NCBI RefSeq assembly: GCF_014647375.1
Contig: NZ_BMPB01000003.1
Coordinates: 396,551-460,550 of the forward strand
DNA: 64,000 bases
From: Parabacteroides faecis
GTDB lineage: Bacteria > Bacteroidota > Bacteroidia > Bacteroidales > Tannerellaceae
Direction of reading: 5' to 3'
The position numbers and the translations under genes are program-made. Under the pieces are notes generated by a model, which was not told the origin of the DNA, searched no databases, and saw only the letters and a program-made list of their open reading frames with translations. Shown here piece by piece: positions 51,991-61,159 of this stretch (position 1 is the first letter of the stretch; the number at the start of each line of letters is the position of its first letter).

Positions 51991-52458
51991 ATGAAAATAA
52001 TCGATAAACAACTACTTGACAAGACTTCTGAACAGGCAAAGCAATCGCCTCGTCTCCGTATGAATTACAACTTCCACGAACGGTTGGACGATCCGGTCAA
52101 TCGTTTGTTGAATGCAATGGAACCAGACACTTATATCCGTCCGCACCGTCACCTGAATCCCGACAAAGACGAGATATTCCTGCTACTTCGCGGAAAAGCA
52201 GTCGTATTCATTTTCGACGACCAAGGGAATATCACGGAAAAAGTTTTACTTGATCCGTTGGCCGGTTCGTATGGTGCGGAAATCAAACCCGGTATCTGGC
52301 ATTGCCTGCTGGTCCTGGAACCGGATACTGTTGTCTACGAGGTGAAACCGGGACCTTTTGCCCCTCTACATCCTGAAAACATGGCATCATGGAGTCCTGA
52401 ACCGGACGATAAGAAAGGTGTCAAAGAATATATGACTTATCTGGCCACTCAAATATAA
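51991..52458 (+). CDS. WbuC family cupin-fold protein
   Basis: 155 residues from the ATG at 51991; an upstream in-frame TTG at 51979 is discarded. MKIIDKQLLDKTSEQAKQSP is the usual start. Cupin metal motifs: RPHRHLNPDKDEIFLLLRG and, further on, IKPGIWHCLLVLEPDTVVYE. Family members are small cytoplasmic metalloproteins often found in O-antigen and polysaccharide loci; no activity has been firmly assigned. A likely -7, TACATTCG (51959-51966), is a one-base variant of the consensus. The next gene begins three bases after its stop, so they form an operon. Confidence 0.85.
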   Translation: MKIIDKQLLDKTSEQAKQSPRLRMNYNFHERLDDPVNRLLNAMEPDTYIRPHRHLNPDKDEIFLLLRGKAVVFIFDDQGNITEKVLLDPLAGSYGAEIKPGIWHCLLVLEPDTVVYEVKPGPFAPLHPENMASWSPEPDDKKGVKEYMTYLATQI

Positions 52459-52461
52459 AAG

Positions 52462-53013
52462 ATGAAAAATAGCAATAGAATCAGTCATACAGGAAAAAGG
52501 GTAATATCAATCGTAACGATTCTGTTTTTTACCCTTATTGCGACCTCATATGCAGGTAACCCGGAAGAGAACACCTATCCGACAAGCGAAAGACTTTTCC
52601 ATATAGCCCGGAGTACCAACAAAAACCTGGTCTGCTACGATGTGAATCTGGAAAACGGCAAGCTGAACACTAAAACTCCCCTCAACGTCTACTGGGTCAA
52701 CCGGGAAGAACGGCCGGGAGAAACCAACGGTTTAAGTTATTTCCAGCGAAAGATGGCATACGGATACAAACTGGTTTCGGAAGGAGACGATTTCAGTGAA
52801 GTGACCCTGACAGCCTATTCTGGTAAAAAACTAAAGATCTGCAAGCAGGATTCAAAATATGTCTGTATGACAACGATCGACAATCAACCGGCCATACTGG
52901 AATCTCTCTATGTACAAACCAAATCCGGTAGTCCTTTAAGTGTCGAATATGTAGAGCTACAGGGAATTTCCACCAGTACGGGAGCCAAAGTTTCTGAAAG
53001 AGTCAAGAAATAA
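52462..53013 (+). CDS. DUF4833 domain protein, exported
   Basis: 183 residues with a signal peptide ending near FFTLIATSYAG. Characteristic segments: SERLFHIARSTNKNLVCYDV, NVYWVNREERPGETNGLSYF and FQRKMAYGYK, then a strand-rich end with LESLYVQTKSGSPLSVEYVE. This matches the DUF4833 pattern of small periplasmic proteins of unknown function. It follows the cupin gene by three bases and is probably cotranscribed; a bidirectional terminator lies three bases after its stop. Confidence 0.8.
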   Translation: MKNSNRISHTGKRVISIVTILFFTLIATSYAGNPEENTYPTSERLFHIARSTNKNLVCYDVNLENGKLNTKTPLNVYWVNREERPGETNGLSYFQRKMAYGYKLVSEGDDFSEVTLTAYSGKKLKICKQDSKYVCMTTIDNQPAILESLYVQTKSGSPLSVEYVELQGISTSTGAKVSERVKK

Positions 53014-53015
53014 TA

Positions 53016-53050
53016 AAAGCGAGTGTGTTTATAATAAACACACTCGCTTT
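53016..53050. terminator. Bidirectional terminator between DUF4833 and DUF1015 genes
   Basis: A perfect 15-bp stem, AAAGCGAGTGTGTTT (53016-53030) with 53036-53050, and a 5-base loop. T-rich on both flanks, serving the + and - genes that converge here. Confidence 0.88.
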
Positions 53051-53077
53051 CTTATTTATCTTACAGACAAACCACTT

Positions 53078-54325
53078 TTACACCAATTTATGAATAACCA
53101 GCCCCGAACGTAATTTCGGTTCGAACCAGGTTGTCTTAGGAGGCATGATATTTCCGGTATCGGCTATATCCATCAACTGTTTCATAGTTACAGGATATAG
53201 GGCCAATGCCACTTTCATTTCACCACTGTCTACACGGCGTTTCAATTCTCCCAATCCACGGATACCTCCAACAAAGTCTATACGTTTGTCTGAGCGCAGG
53301 TCTTTAATACCTAAAACTTCGTCCAGGATCAGATTTGAAGAAATAGTAACATCCAATACGCCGATCGGATCGTTATCATCGTAAGTGCCGGGTTTAGCAG
53401 TCAACGAATACCATTTACCACCCAGATAAAGCGAAAAATTATGCAAAGCCGTCGGTTTATATATTTCCGTACCTTTCTCTTCTACAATAAAATTAGCTTT
53501 TAGTTTATTCAGGAACTCTTCTTCCGTCAATCCATTCAAATCTTTGACCACACGGTTGTAATCGATAATAGTCAACTGATTTGCCGGGAAACAGACAGCC
53601 ATAAAATAGTTATATTCCTCATCTCCACGGTGATTCGGATTTTGCTTAGCCTTTTCCGCACCCACCAAAGCAGCAGCTGCCGAACGGTGATGTCCGTCTG
53701 CAATATACAAGGAAGGCATTGCTTCGAAAAGTTCCGTGATACGGGCAATATCATTCTTATCATCAATAATCCAGAATGTATGTCCGAAACCATCCAACTC
53801 TGCAACGAAATCATATTCCGGAGTTTTTGCCGTATATTTCTTAACAATAACATCCAGTTCCGCATTATCAGGGTAGGCAAAGAATACCGGCTCAATATTG
53901 GCATTATTGACACGTACATGTTTCATACGGTCTTCTTCCTTATCACGACGGGTCAACTCATGTTTTTTGATATTACCTTTCAGATAATCATCGACATACG
54001 CGCAGACAACCAATCCGTACTGCGTACGTCCGTTCATCGTCTGGGCATAAACATAATATTGTTCCTGCTGATCCTGGACTAACCAACCTTTATCCTGGAA
54101 TTTCTGAAAATTCTCTGCCGCCTTTTCATAAACAGCCGGATCATGTTCATCTGTTCCCCGCGGAAAATCAATCTCCGGTTTGATTATATGATATAATGAT
54201 TTTTCGTTACCTTTTGCTTCTTCACGCGCTTCTTCAGAGTTAAGCACATCATAAGGACGTGAAGCTACATCTTTTATTAAATCCTTCGGTGGACGGATAC
54301 CTTTAAAAGGTTTGATCTTTGCCAT
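53078..54325 (-). CDS. DUF1015 family protein
   Basis: 415 residues, cytoplasmic. Starts MAKIKPFKGIRPPKDLIKDV with the ASRPYDVLN motif (PYDV is a family signature) and carries ADGHHRSAAAALV and YNYFMAVCFPANQLTIIDYN, both typical. The family has no proven reaction; in many Bacteroidetes it is linked to serC and serA, as here, which suggests a role in serine or hydroxypyruvate-type metabolism. Likely the third gene of serC-serA-DUF1015, separated from serA by a repeat. Confidence 0.88.
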   Translation of the reverse strand: MAKIKPFKGIRPPKDLIKDVASRPYDVLNSEEAREEAKGNEKSLYHIIKPEIDFPRGTDEHDPAVYEKAAENFQKFQDKGWLVQDQQEQYYVYAQTMNGRTQYGLVVCAYVDDYLKGNIKKHELTRRDKEEDRMKHVRVNNANIEPVFFAYPDNAELDVIVKKYTAKTPEYDFVAELDGFGHTFWIIDDKNDIARITELFEAMPSLYIADGHHRSAAAALVGAEKAKQNPNHRGDEEYNYFMAVCFPANQLTIIDYNRVVKDLNGLTEEEFLNKLKANFIVEEKGTEIYKPTALHNFSLYLGGKWYSLTAKPGTYDDNDPIGVLDVTISSNLILDEVLGIKDLRSDKRIDFVGGIRGLGELKRRVDSGEMKVALALYPVTMKQLMDIADTGNIMPPKTTWFEPKLRSGLVIHKLV

Positions 54326-54352
54326 GGTAGTAAATCTATTTGGTTACTAAAT

Positions 54353-54451
54353 AATTGAAAATTGAGAATTGAAAATTATTACGGCGAATGATTCACCGGG
54401 AGTGTAACCGATCCGCCTATTTTCAATTCTCAATTCTCAATTCTCAATTTT
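54353..54451. repeat. AATTGA/CAATTCT palindromic repeat element
   Basis: About 100 bases between DUF1015 and serA. ATTGAGAATTGAAAAT (54361-54376) pairs perfectly with ATTTTCAATTCTCAAT (54419-54434). The right side is a 7-base tandem, (CAATTCT)x3 then CAATTTT. The core CGGCGAATGATTCACCG is a near palindrome. The right end overlaps the serA stop codon (54450-54452). A MITE- or REP-like mobile repeat is likely; it may protect the message end. Confidence 0.65.
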
Positions 54452-55373
54452 ATCTGTTGACTCTGAATTTCTCGTTACCGTTCTGCAGGAAATCAACGAT
54501 CTGTTTTGCAGCAGCAATACCGGCATTGATATTAGCCTCAGCAGTCTGGGCCCCCATCTTCTTTGGTGTTCCGAAATAACGGTCCGGATATTTGGCAGCC
54601 AGATCGGTATCGATAGCCGGCTTGATATCCGTGATATATTTAAAATCAGGACGTTCTTCCATCATCTTTGCCAAACCGGCCTCGTCTATCACTTCCTTAC
54701 GGGCTGTATTCACAACGATAGCACCTTTAGGCATCGAATTCATCAATTCAAAATTGATAGAACCTTTTGTTTCGGCTGTTGCCGGAATATGAAGAGATAC
54801 AATCTGGCAAGTCTTGAACAGATCGGCTGTAGAAGCAACTGCTTTTACACCGTCTTTTTCAATCACTTCAGCCGGACAGAATGCGTCGTAAGCATATACA
54901 TCCATACCGAAGCCTTTAGCGATACGTGCCACATTACGGCCGACATTACCATAAGCCAGAATACCTAGTTTCTTTCCCATCAGCTCTGTTCCGGATGTCC
55001 CGTTATAGAAGTTCCGGACAGCATATACAAGCATACCGAAAACCAATTCAGCCACAGCGTTGGAGTTCTGCCCCGGCGTATTCATCACGCATACATTATG
55101 AGCTGTCGCAGCAGCCAGATCCACATTGTCGTAACCGGCACCGGCACGAACTACGATCTTTAAATCTTTGGCAGCATCCAATACCGGAGCATCGATGATA
55201 TCACTACGGATGATCACCGCATTTGCATCTTTAACAGCATCCAGCAATTGACTTTTATCCGTGTATTTTTCCAGAAGAGCCAATTCATAACCTGCACCTT
55301 CAACCACTTCACGAATACCTTTCACTGCTATCGCAGCGAAAGGTTTATCTGTAGCAACTAATACTTTTGTCAT
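54450..55373 (-). CDS. serA: Phosphoglycerate dehydrogenase-like D-2-hydroxyacid dehydrogenase
   Basis: 307 residues from the ATG at 55373; the preceding in-frame TTG would overlap serC. Short form, lacking the C-terminal ACT domain. Substrate domain with VVRAGAGYDNVDLAAA and the catalytic Arg in VNTARKEVIDE; nucleotide domain with LGILAYGNVGRNVARIAKG, where the first Gly of GxGxxG is Ala. Where the family has a TPHxGAxT catalytic His, this protein reads TPKKMGAQTAEAN, and no Glu is seen at the usual place. It lies four bases after serC, so phosphoserine synthesis is the obvious role: 3-phosphoglycerate to 3-phosphohydroxypyruvate. Confidence 0.82.
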   Translation of the reverse strand: MTKVLVATDKPFAAIAVKGIREVVEGAGYELALLEKYTDKSQLLDAVKDANAVIIRSDIIDAPVLDAAKDLKIVVRAGAGYDNVDLAAATAHNVCVMNTPGQNSNAVAELVFGMLVYAVRNFYNGTSGTELMGKKLGILAYGNVGRNVARIAKGFGMDVYAYDAFCPAEVIEKDGVKAVASTADLFKTCQIVSLHIPATAETKGSINFELMNSMPKGAIVVNTARKEVIDEAGLAKMMEERPDFKYITDIKPAIDTDLAAKYPDRYFGTPKKMGAQTAEANINAGIAAAKQIVDFLQNGNEKFRVNR

Positions 55374-55377
55374 AGGA

Positions 55378-56445
55378 TCAATGTAGTTTTTCAAATTCTT
55401 TCATTGTTGCAACCAAAGCTTCTACACTGCTCTTCGGCATAGCGTTATAAAGAGAAGCACGGAAACCACCGACAGAACGGTGTCCCTTGATGCCCACCAT
55501 ACCGGCAGCAGATGCGAACTTATTGAATTCATCTTCCAGCTCTTTGTATTCGTCATTCATAACGAAACAAACGTTCATAATAGAACGGTCTTCTACAGCA
55601 GCTGTACCTTTGAACAATCTATTACGGTCGATCTCATCATACAAGATAGCCGCTTTTTCAAGATTCATCTTTTCAATAACAGCAACACCACCCAACTCTT
55701 TATACCATTTCAATGTTTGCAATGCTGCAAAGATCGGAAATACAGGAGGAGTGTTGAACATTGAATCTTTTTTGATGTGCGTATTGTAATTCAGCATTGT
55801 AGGAATAGCACGATCTACATGACCTAAAGCTTCTGTACGCACAATAGCCAGAGTTACACCTGCAGGCGCCAGATTTTTCTGTGCACCGGCATAAATCACA
55901 TCATATTTAGAGATATCGATCGGACGAGAGAAAATATCAGAAGACATGTCGGAAACCAGACGTACATTCAAATCGGGATCATAACGCATTTCCGTACCAT
56001 AGATCGTATTATTAGATGTAAAGTGGAAATAGTCCGAATCTTCTGCAACCGTATAACCTTTAGGAATATAGGTGTAGTTAGCTTCCTTTGAAGAAGCGAC
56101 AACGTCAACTTCTCCGAATAACTTAGCTTCCTTGATCGCATTAGAGGCCCATGTCCCCGTATCCAGATAAGAAGCTTTTTTGTTCAACAAGTTAAAAGGA
56201 ACCATACAAAACTGCATGCTGGCACCACCACCCAGAAATACAACTTCGTAACCAGCCGGCACATCCAGTAACTCTTTGATCAAAGCTCTGGCCTCGTCGT
56301 TTACTGCAACAAATTCTTTACTTCTATGAGATACTTCAAGAATTGATAACCCTGTACCTGCGAAATTCTCAACAGCTGCTGCTGCATTCTTAATCGTGTA
56401 TTCGCTCAGAATAGAAGGTCCTGCAGAAAAATTGTGCTTCTTCAT
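55378..56445 (-). CDS. serC: Phosphoserine aminotransferase
   Basis: 355 residues, the family length. [20 protein letters not shown] is the expected start; VSHRSKEF and [16 protein letters not shown] follow, and the PLP-binding Lys lies in [17 protein letters not shown]. The enzyme transfers an amino group from glutamate to 3-phosphohydroxypyruvate to give phosphoserine (serine and vitamin B6 pathways). It begins the serC-serA unit; the next start is four bases after its stop. Complete and without oddities. Confidence 0.95.
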   Translation of the reverse strand: MKKHNFSAGPSILSEYTIKNAAAAVENFAGTGLSILEVSHRSKEFVAVNDEARALIKELLDVPAGYEVVFLGGGASMQFCMVPFNLLNKKASYLDTGTWASNAIKEAKLFGEVDVVASSKEANYTYIPKGYTVAEDSDYFHFTSNNTIYGTEMRYDPDLNVRLVSDMSSDIFSRPIDISKYDVIYAGAQKNLAPAGVTLAIVRTEALGHVDRAIPTMLNYNTHIKKDSMFNTPPVFPIFAALQTLKWYKELGGVAVIEKMNLEKAAILYDEIDRNRLFKGTAAVEDRSIMNVCFVMNDEYKELEDEFNKFASAAGMVGIKGHRSVGGFRASLYNAMPKSSVEALVATMKEFEKLH

Positions 56446-56517
56446 ATCAATTTCTTTTTAATGTTATATATTATTTAAGTAACGTGTTTTTCGAAAACAG
56501 GCGGCTAATGTACGAAT

Positions 56518-56633
56518 TAAATTGAAATTTGAAAATCAAAACCCGAAAATTATTAGCAAAAAGGTACATATTTATCATTCTCACCGTCTTTTATACCGTT
56601 AATTTTCTAGTTTCAATTATGAATTGTCAATTA
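56518..56633. repeat. Degenerate AATTGA-type repeat between rarA and serC
   Basis: AATTGAAATTTGAAAAT-like sequence near 56518-56535 and TTTCAATTATGAATTGTCAATTA at 56611-56633, the latter overlapping the rarA stop. Same word family and same position relative to a stop codon as the element at 54353-54451, but weaker, perhaps an older copy. Confidence 0.35.
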
Positions 56634-57905
56634 CTGAAACCGATCTCCCCACAATTTCTTCATTTGTTCGATCAGTTTCTGTTCAGCCGGGTTACTCTGT
56701 CCTTTCCAAAAGCGCTGGTTCAGCACTTCTTTAGGCAAATATTCCTGTTCTACAAAGTTGTTCTTATAATCATGTGCATATTTATACTCTTTACCATAAT
56801 CCAACTCCTTCATCAAAGCTGTCGGAGCGTTCCGCAGATGAAGCGGAACAGGAAGATTCCCGGTGCGTTCAACCAATGCCAATGCATCATTTATCGCCAT
56901 ATAGGCTGAATTACTCTTAGGACTACTGGCCAGATAAATGGTCGTTTCAGCCAGGATGATCCGTCCTTCTGGCCAACCGATCTTCTTCAAGGCATCGAAA
57001 CAGGCATTTGCCAGTAATAATGCATTCGGATTAGCCAACCCTATATCTTCCGATGCCGAGATCACCAACCGCCGGGCTATAAACTCAGGGTCCTCCCCTC
57101 CTGCCACCATACGTGCCAACCAATAAATAGCCCCATCGGGGTCGCTTCCCCTGATCGATTTGATAAAAGCAGAAATAATATCATAATGCATCTCTCCACC
57201 TTTATCGTATGCCGCCGGATTCTCCTGTAAACGGTCTACCACTTTCTGATCCGTTATCTCGATCTTATCCGTTTCTTCTGCAGATATGACCAGTTCCAGT
57301 ATATTCAGTAATTTCCGGGCATCCCCACCTGAATAACGAAGCATGGCGTCCGTCTCTGTCAGGACAATATCCTTCTCCTTTAATACGATATCTTCTTTGA
57401 TCGCATGATTTAACAATGTAAGCAAATCACTTTTATCCAACGATTTGAGCACATAGACCTGACACCTCGATAATAACGGACGGATCACTTCAAAAGATGG
57501 ATTTTCCGTTGTCGCTCCGATCAATGTAACTACCCCCGTTTCAACAGCATTCAGCAAAGAATCCTGCTGGGATTTACTAAAACGATGTATTTCATCAATA
57601 AACAAAATAGGAGATACCGTATTGAAAAAGCGATTACTTTTTGCCTTTTCAATCACATCACGCACATCCTTCACTCCCGAACTGATAGCACTCAATGTAT
57701 AAAAAGGTGCCTCCAGTTTATTGGAAATGATCTGTGCCAGTGTAGTCTTACCCACACCCGGTGGTCCCCACAGAATAAAAGAAGGGACACGGCCTGCATC
57801 TATCATTTTCCTTAACACGGCTCCTTGCCCTACAAGGTGCTTCTGTCCGATATAATCATCCAGTGTTTTCGGACGTAATCTTTCTGCTAAAGGTTGATTC
57901 ATCAT
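56631..57905 (-). CDS. rarA: Replication-associated recombination protein A (RarA/MgsA)
   Basis: 424 residues, the normal length; a second Met follows the first. PLAERLRPKTLDDYIGQKHL is the family opening. AAA+ motifs: Walker A GPPGVGKT (47-54), Walker B FIDEIHRF (about 102-109), sensor-1 LIGATTENPSF. The C-terminal tetramerisation domain has GSDPDGAIYWLARM and YKYAHDYKNNF. RarA acts at stalled replication forks. Transcribed on the same strand as serC but separated by 185 bases and a repeat. Confidence 0.94.
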   Translation of the reverse strand: MMNQPLAERLRPKTLDDYIGQKHLVGQGAVLRKMIDAGRVPSFILWGPPGVGKTTLAQIISNKLEAPFYTLSAISSGVKDVRDVIEKAKSNRFFNTVSPILFIDEIHRFSKSQQDSLLNAVETGVVTLIGATTENPSFEVIRPLLSRCQVYVLKSLDKSDLLTLLNHAIKEDIVLKEKDIVLTETDAMLRYSGGDARKLLNILELVISAEETDKIEITDQKVVDRLQENPAAYDKGGEMHYDIISAFIKSIRGSDPDGAIYWLARMVAGGEDPEFIARRLVISASEDIGLANPNALLLANACFDALKKIGWPEGRIILAETTIYLASSPKSNSAYMAINDALALVERTGNLPVPLHLRNAPTALMKELDYGKEYKYAHDYKNNFVEQEYLPKEVLNQRFWKGQSNPAEQKLIEQMKKLWGDRFQ

Positions 57906-58069
57906 GCAGACAAAAGTCGTATATTTTATTTACTTTTCAAAGTATAACCCGCGTAAAAATTTTCATTCAAGCGAATGTTTGAGAACAGATTTTTATAACA
58001 AAAAGACAACAATACAGCCTCAATACCGAAGCAACACCATTGTAAGTATAACATTTTGTCAAACAAACA

Positions 58070-58114
58070 TTAGAGAACACAGGAAATTCTTCTGATTTCC
58101 TCTACGTTCCCTAA
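58070..58114 (-). terminator. Possible terminator of the recombinase gene
   Basis: An interrupted stem: TTAGAGAAC (58070-58078) with GTTCCCTAA (58106-58114), and AGGAAAT (58081-58087) with ATTTCCT, moderately T-rich beyond (TGTTTGTTTG on -). Confidence 0.45.
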
Positions 58115-58129
58115 TGCCGTTACCCAATA

Positions 58130-59293
58130 TCATTTAATACTTGACAAACTCGAAAGATCACGAACGACAGTCATGTCCATAATATTACTGTATATCTCCG
58201 TCGTACGCACACTTTTGTGCCCCAAAAGTTTCTGCACAGTCGTAATATTTGCACCATTATATAATAATAATGTAGCATTCGTATGTCGTGCTGTGTGAAA
58301 TGAAACTTTCTTATCTATATCCGCCATCTTACAAATTCGGCGTAATTGCTTGTTCACGTTTGAATTGGAGGAAGCCGGCATATCAAACAAAGTCCACGGA
58401 TTATTTTTATAGCGCTCATAAATAGGAAGAGATTTCCCGTCAAACAGCAAAAACAGAGGCAAGCGAACATTGACATCTGTTTTGACTGATGAATAGATCA
58501 ACCAAACTTTATCATCGATAATAAGAAAATTCTCCCTCGTAATACTGACAATATCCGAAAAACGAAGTCCGGTATAACAGCTGAACAGGAACATATCCAA
58601 CGTCCGTTGCAACGTCCGGCGACCTTTCAGGTTTAAACTTTCCAATTGTCCCAGTTCTTCCGGAGTCAGATGAGTTCTTTTGCTTTCCATATACTTTATC
58701 TTGTATTTACGGAAAGGATAACGGTGCAAATCGAACAGATCCTTGTTGATAGCCAGGTTTATATAACGTTTTAAATGCTTCATATGTTTGGCTATCGTAT
58801 TCCGGTGATATTTATTCACCAACATATAATGCTCAAAATCACAAAGGAAATTAAAACTCAAATCATTAAAACTCACATCTGTTTTAAAAGAAGACAGAAC
58901 CTGCAATGTCGAAAAATGATTCTTCAATGTTGACAATTTCAGATTACTCTGAGTTATCTCATTTTTCATAAACAGAGAAAAAGAAGTCTGACCTGCCTCA
59001 GGTTTCTCTTTCAGATCATTCAACGAAAACTCCTTGCCACTATGCACAATTTCAAGCTCCAGCTGTTCTAATTCTGCAATAAAATTAGTCAGATACTGGT
59101 TTAAAGACTCCATATTAGGATGATTCTTTACTGCTTTTCTCTTTGCATCCCACTGAAAAGGCTTCACATAAACCTTTGTCGAAAAATACTTCTTCTGCTT
59201 GTTCAAGTAGGCCTCCACCTGAACCAAAGCTTTACCCTCTGAGTTTAACTGCTTCTTACGGTTAAACACTAAGTTATAAATTACTTTTTCCAT
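58130..59293 (-). CDS. Tyrosine recombinase (site-specific integrase)
   Basis: 387 residues from the ATG at 59293; the frame opens at 59323 but MEKVIYNLVFNRKKQLNSEG is the usual family start. An arm-binding N-terminal domain (1-95), a SAM-like core-binding domain (about 110-210, RNTIAKHMKHLKRYINLAI) and a catalytic domain: Arg in SCYTGLRFSDIVS, Lys in SSVKTDVNVRLPL, HTARHTNATLLL with His-x-x-Arg, His in LLGHKSVRTTEIY with the nucleophile Tyr. All catalytic residues are present. No other phage or transposon genes are near, so it is an orphan; such genes beside SusC/SusD often invert promoter or receptor segments in Bacteroidales. Confidence 0.9.
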   Translation of the reverse strand: MEKVIYNLVFNRKKQLNSEGKALVQVEAYLNKQKKYFSTKVYVKPFQWDAKRKAVKNHPNMESLNQYLTNFIAELEQLELEIVHSGKEFSLNDLKEKPEAGQTSFSLFMKNEITQSNLKLSTLKNHFSTLQVLSSFKTDVSFNDLSFNFLCDFEHYMLVNKYHRNTIAKHMKHLKRYINLAINKDLFDLHRYPFRKYKIKYMESKRTHLTPEELGQLESLNLKGRRTLQRTLDMFLFSCYTGLRFSDIVSITRENFLIIDDKVWLIYSSVKTDVNVRLPLFLLFDGKSLPIYERYKNNPWTLFDMPASSNSNVNKQLRRICKMADIDKKVSFHTARHTNATLLLYNGANITTVQKLLGHKSVRTTEIYSNIMDMTVVRDLSSLSSIK

Positions 59294-59473
59294 GATATAT
59301 AATTTATTTTCTGAATGAAACACGAAGGAACAATAATTAGTTCTTTCTTATGTCTAAGACAAATTAAAAATTTGTTATTACTTATTTACCTAAGTCCCGA
59401 AAAGACGAAATCCTACCCCGATCCAGCCTTAAAAAACAATCGATTCGGAAAACTCATTTCTACTATGAGCCTA

Positions 59474-59481
59474 CAAAGATA
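59474..59481 (-). promoter_or_regulatory. Promoter -7 of the recombinase gene
   Basis: CAAAGATA on + reads TATCTTTG on -, an exact TAnnTTTG. It implies a leader of about 175 bases before the ATG at 59293, unusually long for this window. Confidence 0.45.
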
Positions 59482-59661
59482 AAAGAGACTTACTAATCAT
59501 AAAAAACAAAAAACAAGAAGTAGCTTTCCAAAATGGATACAAAATCACCGTTAAAAAGCAATTGGTTCTAAAAGTGAAACTTAAAGCTTCATTTTTTTTA
59601 TTCTCCGGAAAAATAAAAATGAGAATGTATCGGTTACTATATATACGTATTCAAGTAACTA

Positions 59662-59692
59662 CAAAAAAAAAAGCCTGAGCATAAACCCAGGC
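59662..59692 (-). terminator. Terminator of the second susCD pair
   Basis: GCCTGAG (59673-59679) pairs with CCCAGGC (59686-59692), one wobble, followed on the - strand by a run of ten Ts. Confidence 0.8.
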
Positions 59693-59713
59693 CTTTCTTT
59701 CATTTACAATTAT

Positions 59714-61135
59714 TTATTGAGGTAATCCATCAGACCAACCTTCATTTTGTTGATCACAATAGCCAGCATTAATTTCGTCTGCAGGGATCGGATACACAAA
59801 TGCAGAAACATCAAAGCCAGTTACACCTGTAACATTCGGAGTAATTTTCTCTCCTGTTCTACGGACATCATACCAACGATGCCCTTCTTCAAAGAATTCG
59901 CGTATATTCTCTTCGGAAATAAATTTGATCAAAGCGTCTTTAGCAGAAGGCAATTCTGATGCACTCTTTATAGCCGGATTTCTTTTAGCTGTATAGAATA
60001 AAGCTTCCTGTGATGCAGCAATATTTCCAGCTAAAGCCTCTATTTCAGCAATCATCAGATACATTTCAGATTTTCTGAACACCGGAATATTACTTACCGC
60101 CTGTGCTGCCGGTATACCATCAAACTTTAACGGGCGATTATTCTTATCAATTAATTTCAGGCGAATATCTTCCGGACCGAATAACGTCTTAATACCTGAA
60201 GACAGAACAGCTCCATATGAACCATACAATGTATTCAATGCGTTAGCAGAAAGATTGTCGTCATTCGTTTTTGCAACCGTAAAAATATCTTCAGCGGTAA
60301 TTGCAATATCAGACCACATCGTTTGATAAACCAGATCCGATACTTCTCCGGAAGCTCTCAGTTCTATCGCTTTCTTTGCTGAAGCTTTTGCAACATCATT
60401 ATTACCCATAAAGAAATTAACACGTGCCTCTAATGCATAGATAGCCGCTTCATTCAGATAAAACTGATTTACAGAACTGCTGGCATCTGTTCCGGCATTT
60501 TCCATATAAGTTTTTGCAGATGCTATATCATCAAGAATAAGCTCATAAGTTTGTGCGACTGTCGCTCTTTCAATATTTACAAAAGGTTCCAACGGCTCTT
60601 TATCCAATAAAGGTAATCCTAATTGCGCATTAGCTTGACCTGGTTGATAAGGTAAGCCAAAGAGATTAACCAGATAAAAGTTTGTCAGAGCTTTTAGTGC
60701 ATATCCCTGAGCCATATACAAATCAAGATTTGATTTATCTTCATCGGATAACTTGGCATTCGTTGCCAACAAATTATTTGCACCTTCAATCATACGGACA
60801 CAACGGTCCAATACTCTAAATCCATACTCCCATGCTTCTTTAAGGATTGACTCCGTATCAGTAATTTGATATCTGTTTATAGTAACGCCATGTCCCGATT
60901 TAGGATCGGCTACTGCTACATCGGAAGCTAAGTCACCAATAGCAACTACGTTGTTTCCATAAAACCGATAAGTACCAAAAGACTGATAAGCTCCATTTAA
61001 ACCATTCTGTACGTCTGCGACCGTCGAAAATGCATTTTCCGTAGGAATAGCCTGATAAGTTTCCAGATCGAAGTCACAGGAAGCTAATCCTACAGAACAA
61101 GCAACGACCAAAATACATTTAAATATATTTTTCAT
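59714..61135 (-). CDS. SusD/RagB family lipoprotein
   Basis: 473 residues, signal MKNIFKCILVVACSVGLASC. Mature start with DFDLETYQAIPTENAFSTV and the TPR-like part with YMAQGYALKALTNFYLVNLFG. The C-terminal block has KSEMYLMIAEIEALAGN and FFEEGHRWYDVRRTG, the usual SusD ending. A compact member; such short SusD proteins often pair with SusC receptors for oligosaccharides, or for peptides or other nutrients. It follows susC by 24 bases in the same transcript, with a terminator after it and no enzyme gene, so the substrate cannot be inferred. Confidence 0.93.
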   Translation of the reverse strand: MKNIFKCILVVACSVGLASCDFDLETYQAIPTENAFSTVADVQNGLNGAYQSFGTYRFYGNNVVAIGDLASDVAVADPKSGHGVTINRYQITDTESILKEAWEYGFRVLDRCVRMIEGANNLLATNAKLSDEDKSNLDLYMAQGYALKALTNFYLVNLFGLPYQPGQANAQLGLPLLDKEPLEPFVNIERATVAQTYELILDDIASAKTYMENAGTDASSSVNQFYLNEAAIYALEARVNFFMGNNDVAKASAKKAIELRASGEVSDLVYQTMWSDIAITAEDIFTVAKTNDDNLSANALNTLYGSYGAVLSSGIKTLFGPEDIRLKLIDKNNRPLKFDGIPAAQAVSNIPVFRKSEMYLMIAEIEALAGNIAASQEALFYTAKRNPAIKSASELPSAKDALIKFISEENIREFFEEGHRWYDVRRTGEKITPNVTGVTGFDVSAFVYPIPADEINAGYCDQQNEGWSDGLPQ

Positions 61136-61159
61136 ACTCTATTTCCTCTTTATTATTAA

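Larger units (their letters stand above)
59294..59713. other. 420-base gap between recombinase and SusD genes
   Basis: Holds the recombinase promoter (59474-59481), the SusD terminator (59662-59692) and a small hairpin, ACAAATT-AAA-AATTTGT, near 59362-59378 in the recombinase leader. Otherwise AT-rich with nothing recognised, and no gene. Confidence 0.6.

Noticed and set aside
58130-59293. Prophage or integrative element marked by the recombinase
   Set aside because: No other mobile-element genes, no tRNA target and no direct repeats were seen around it; the neighbours are housekeeping and SusCD genes.
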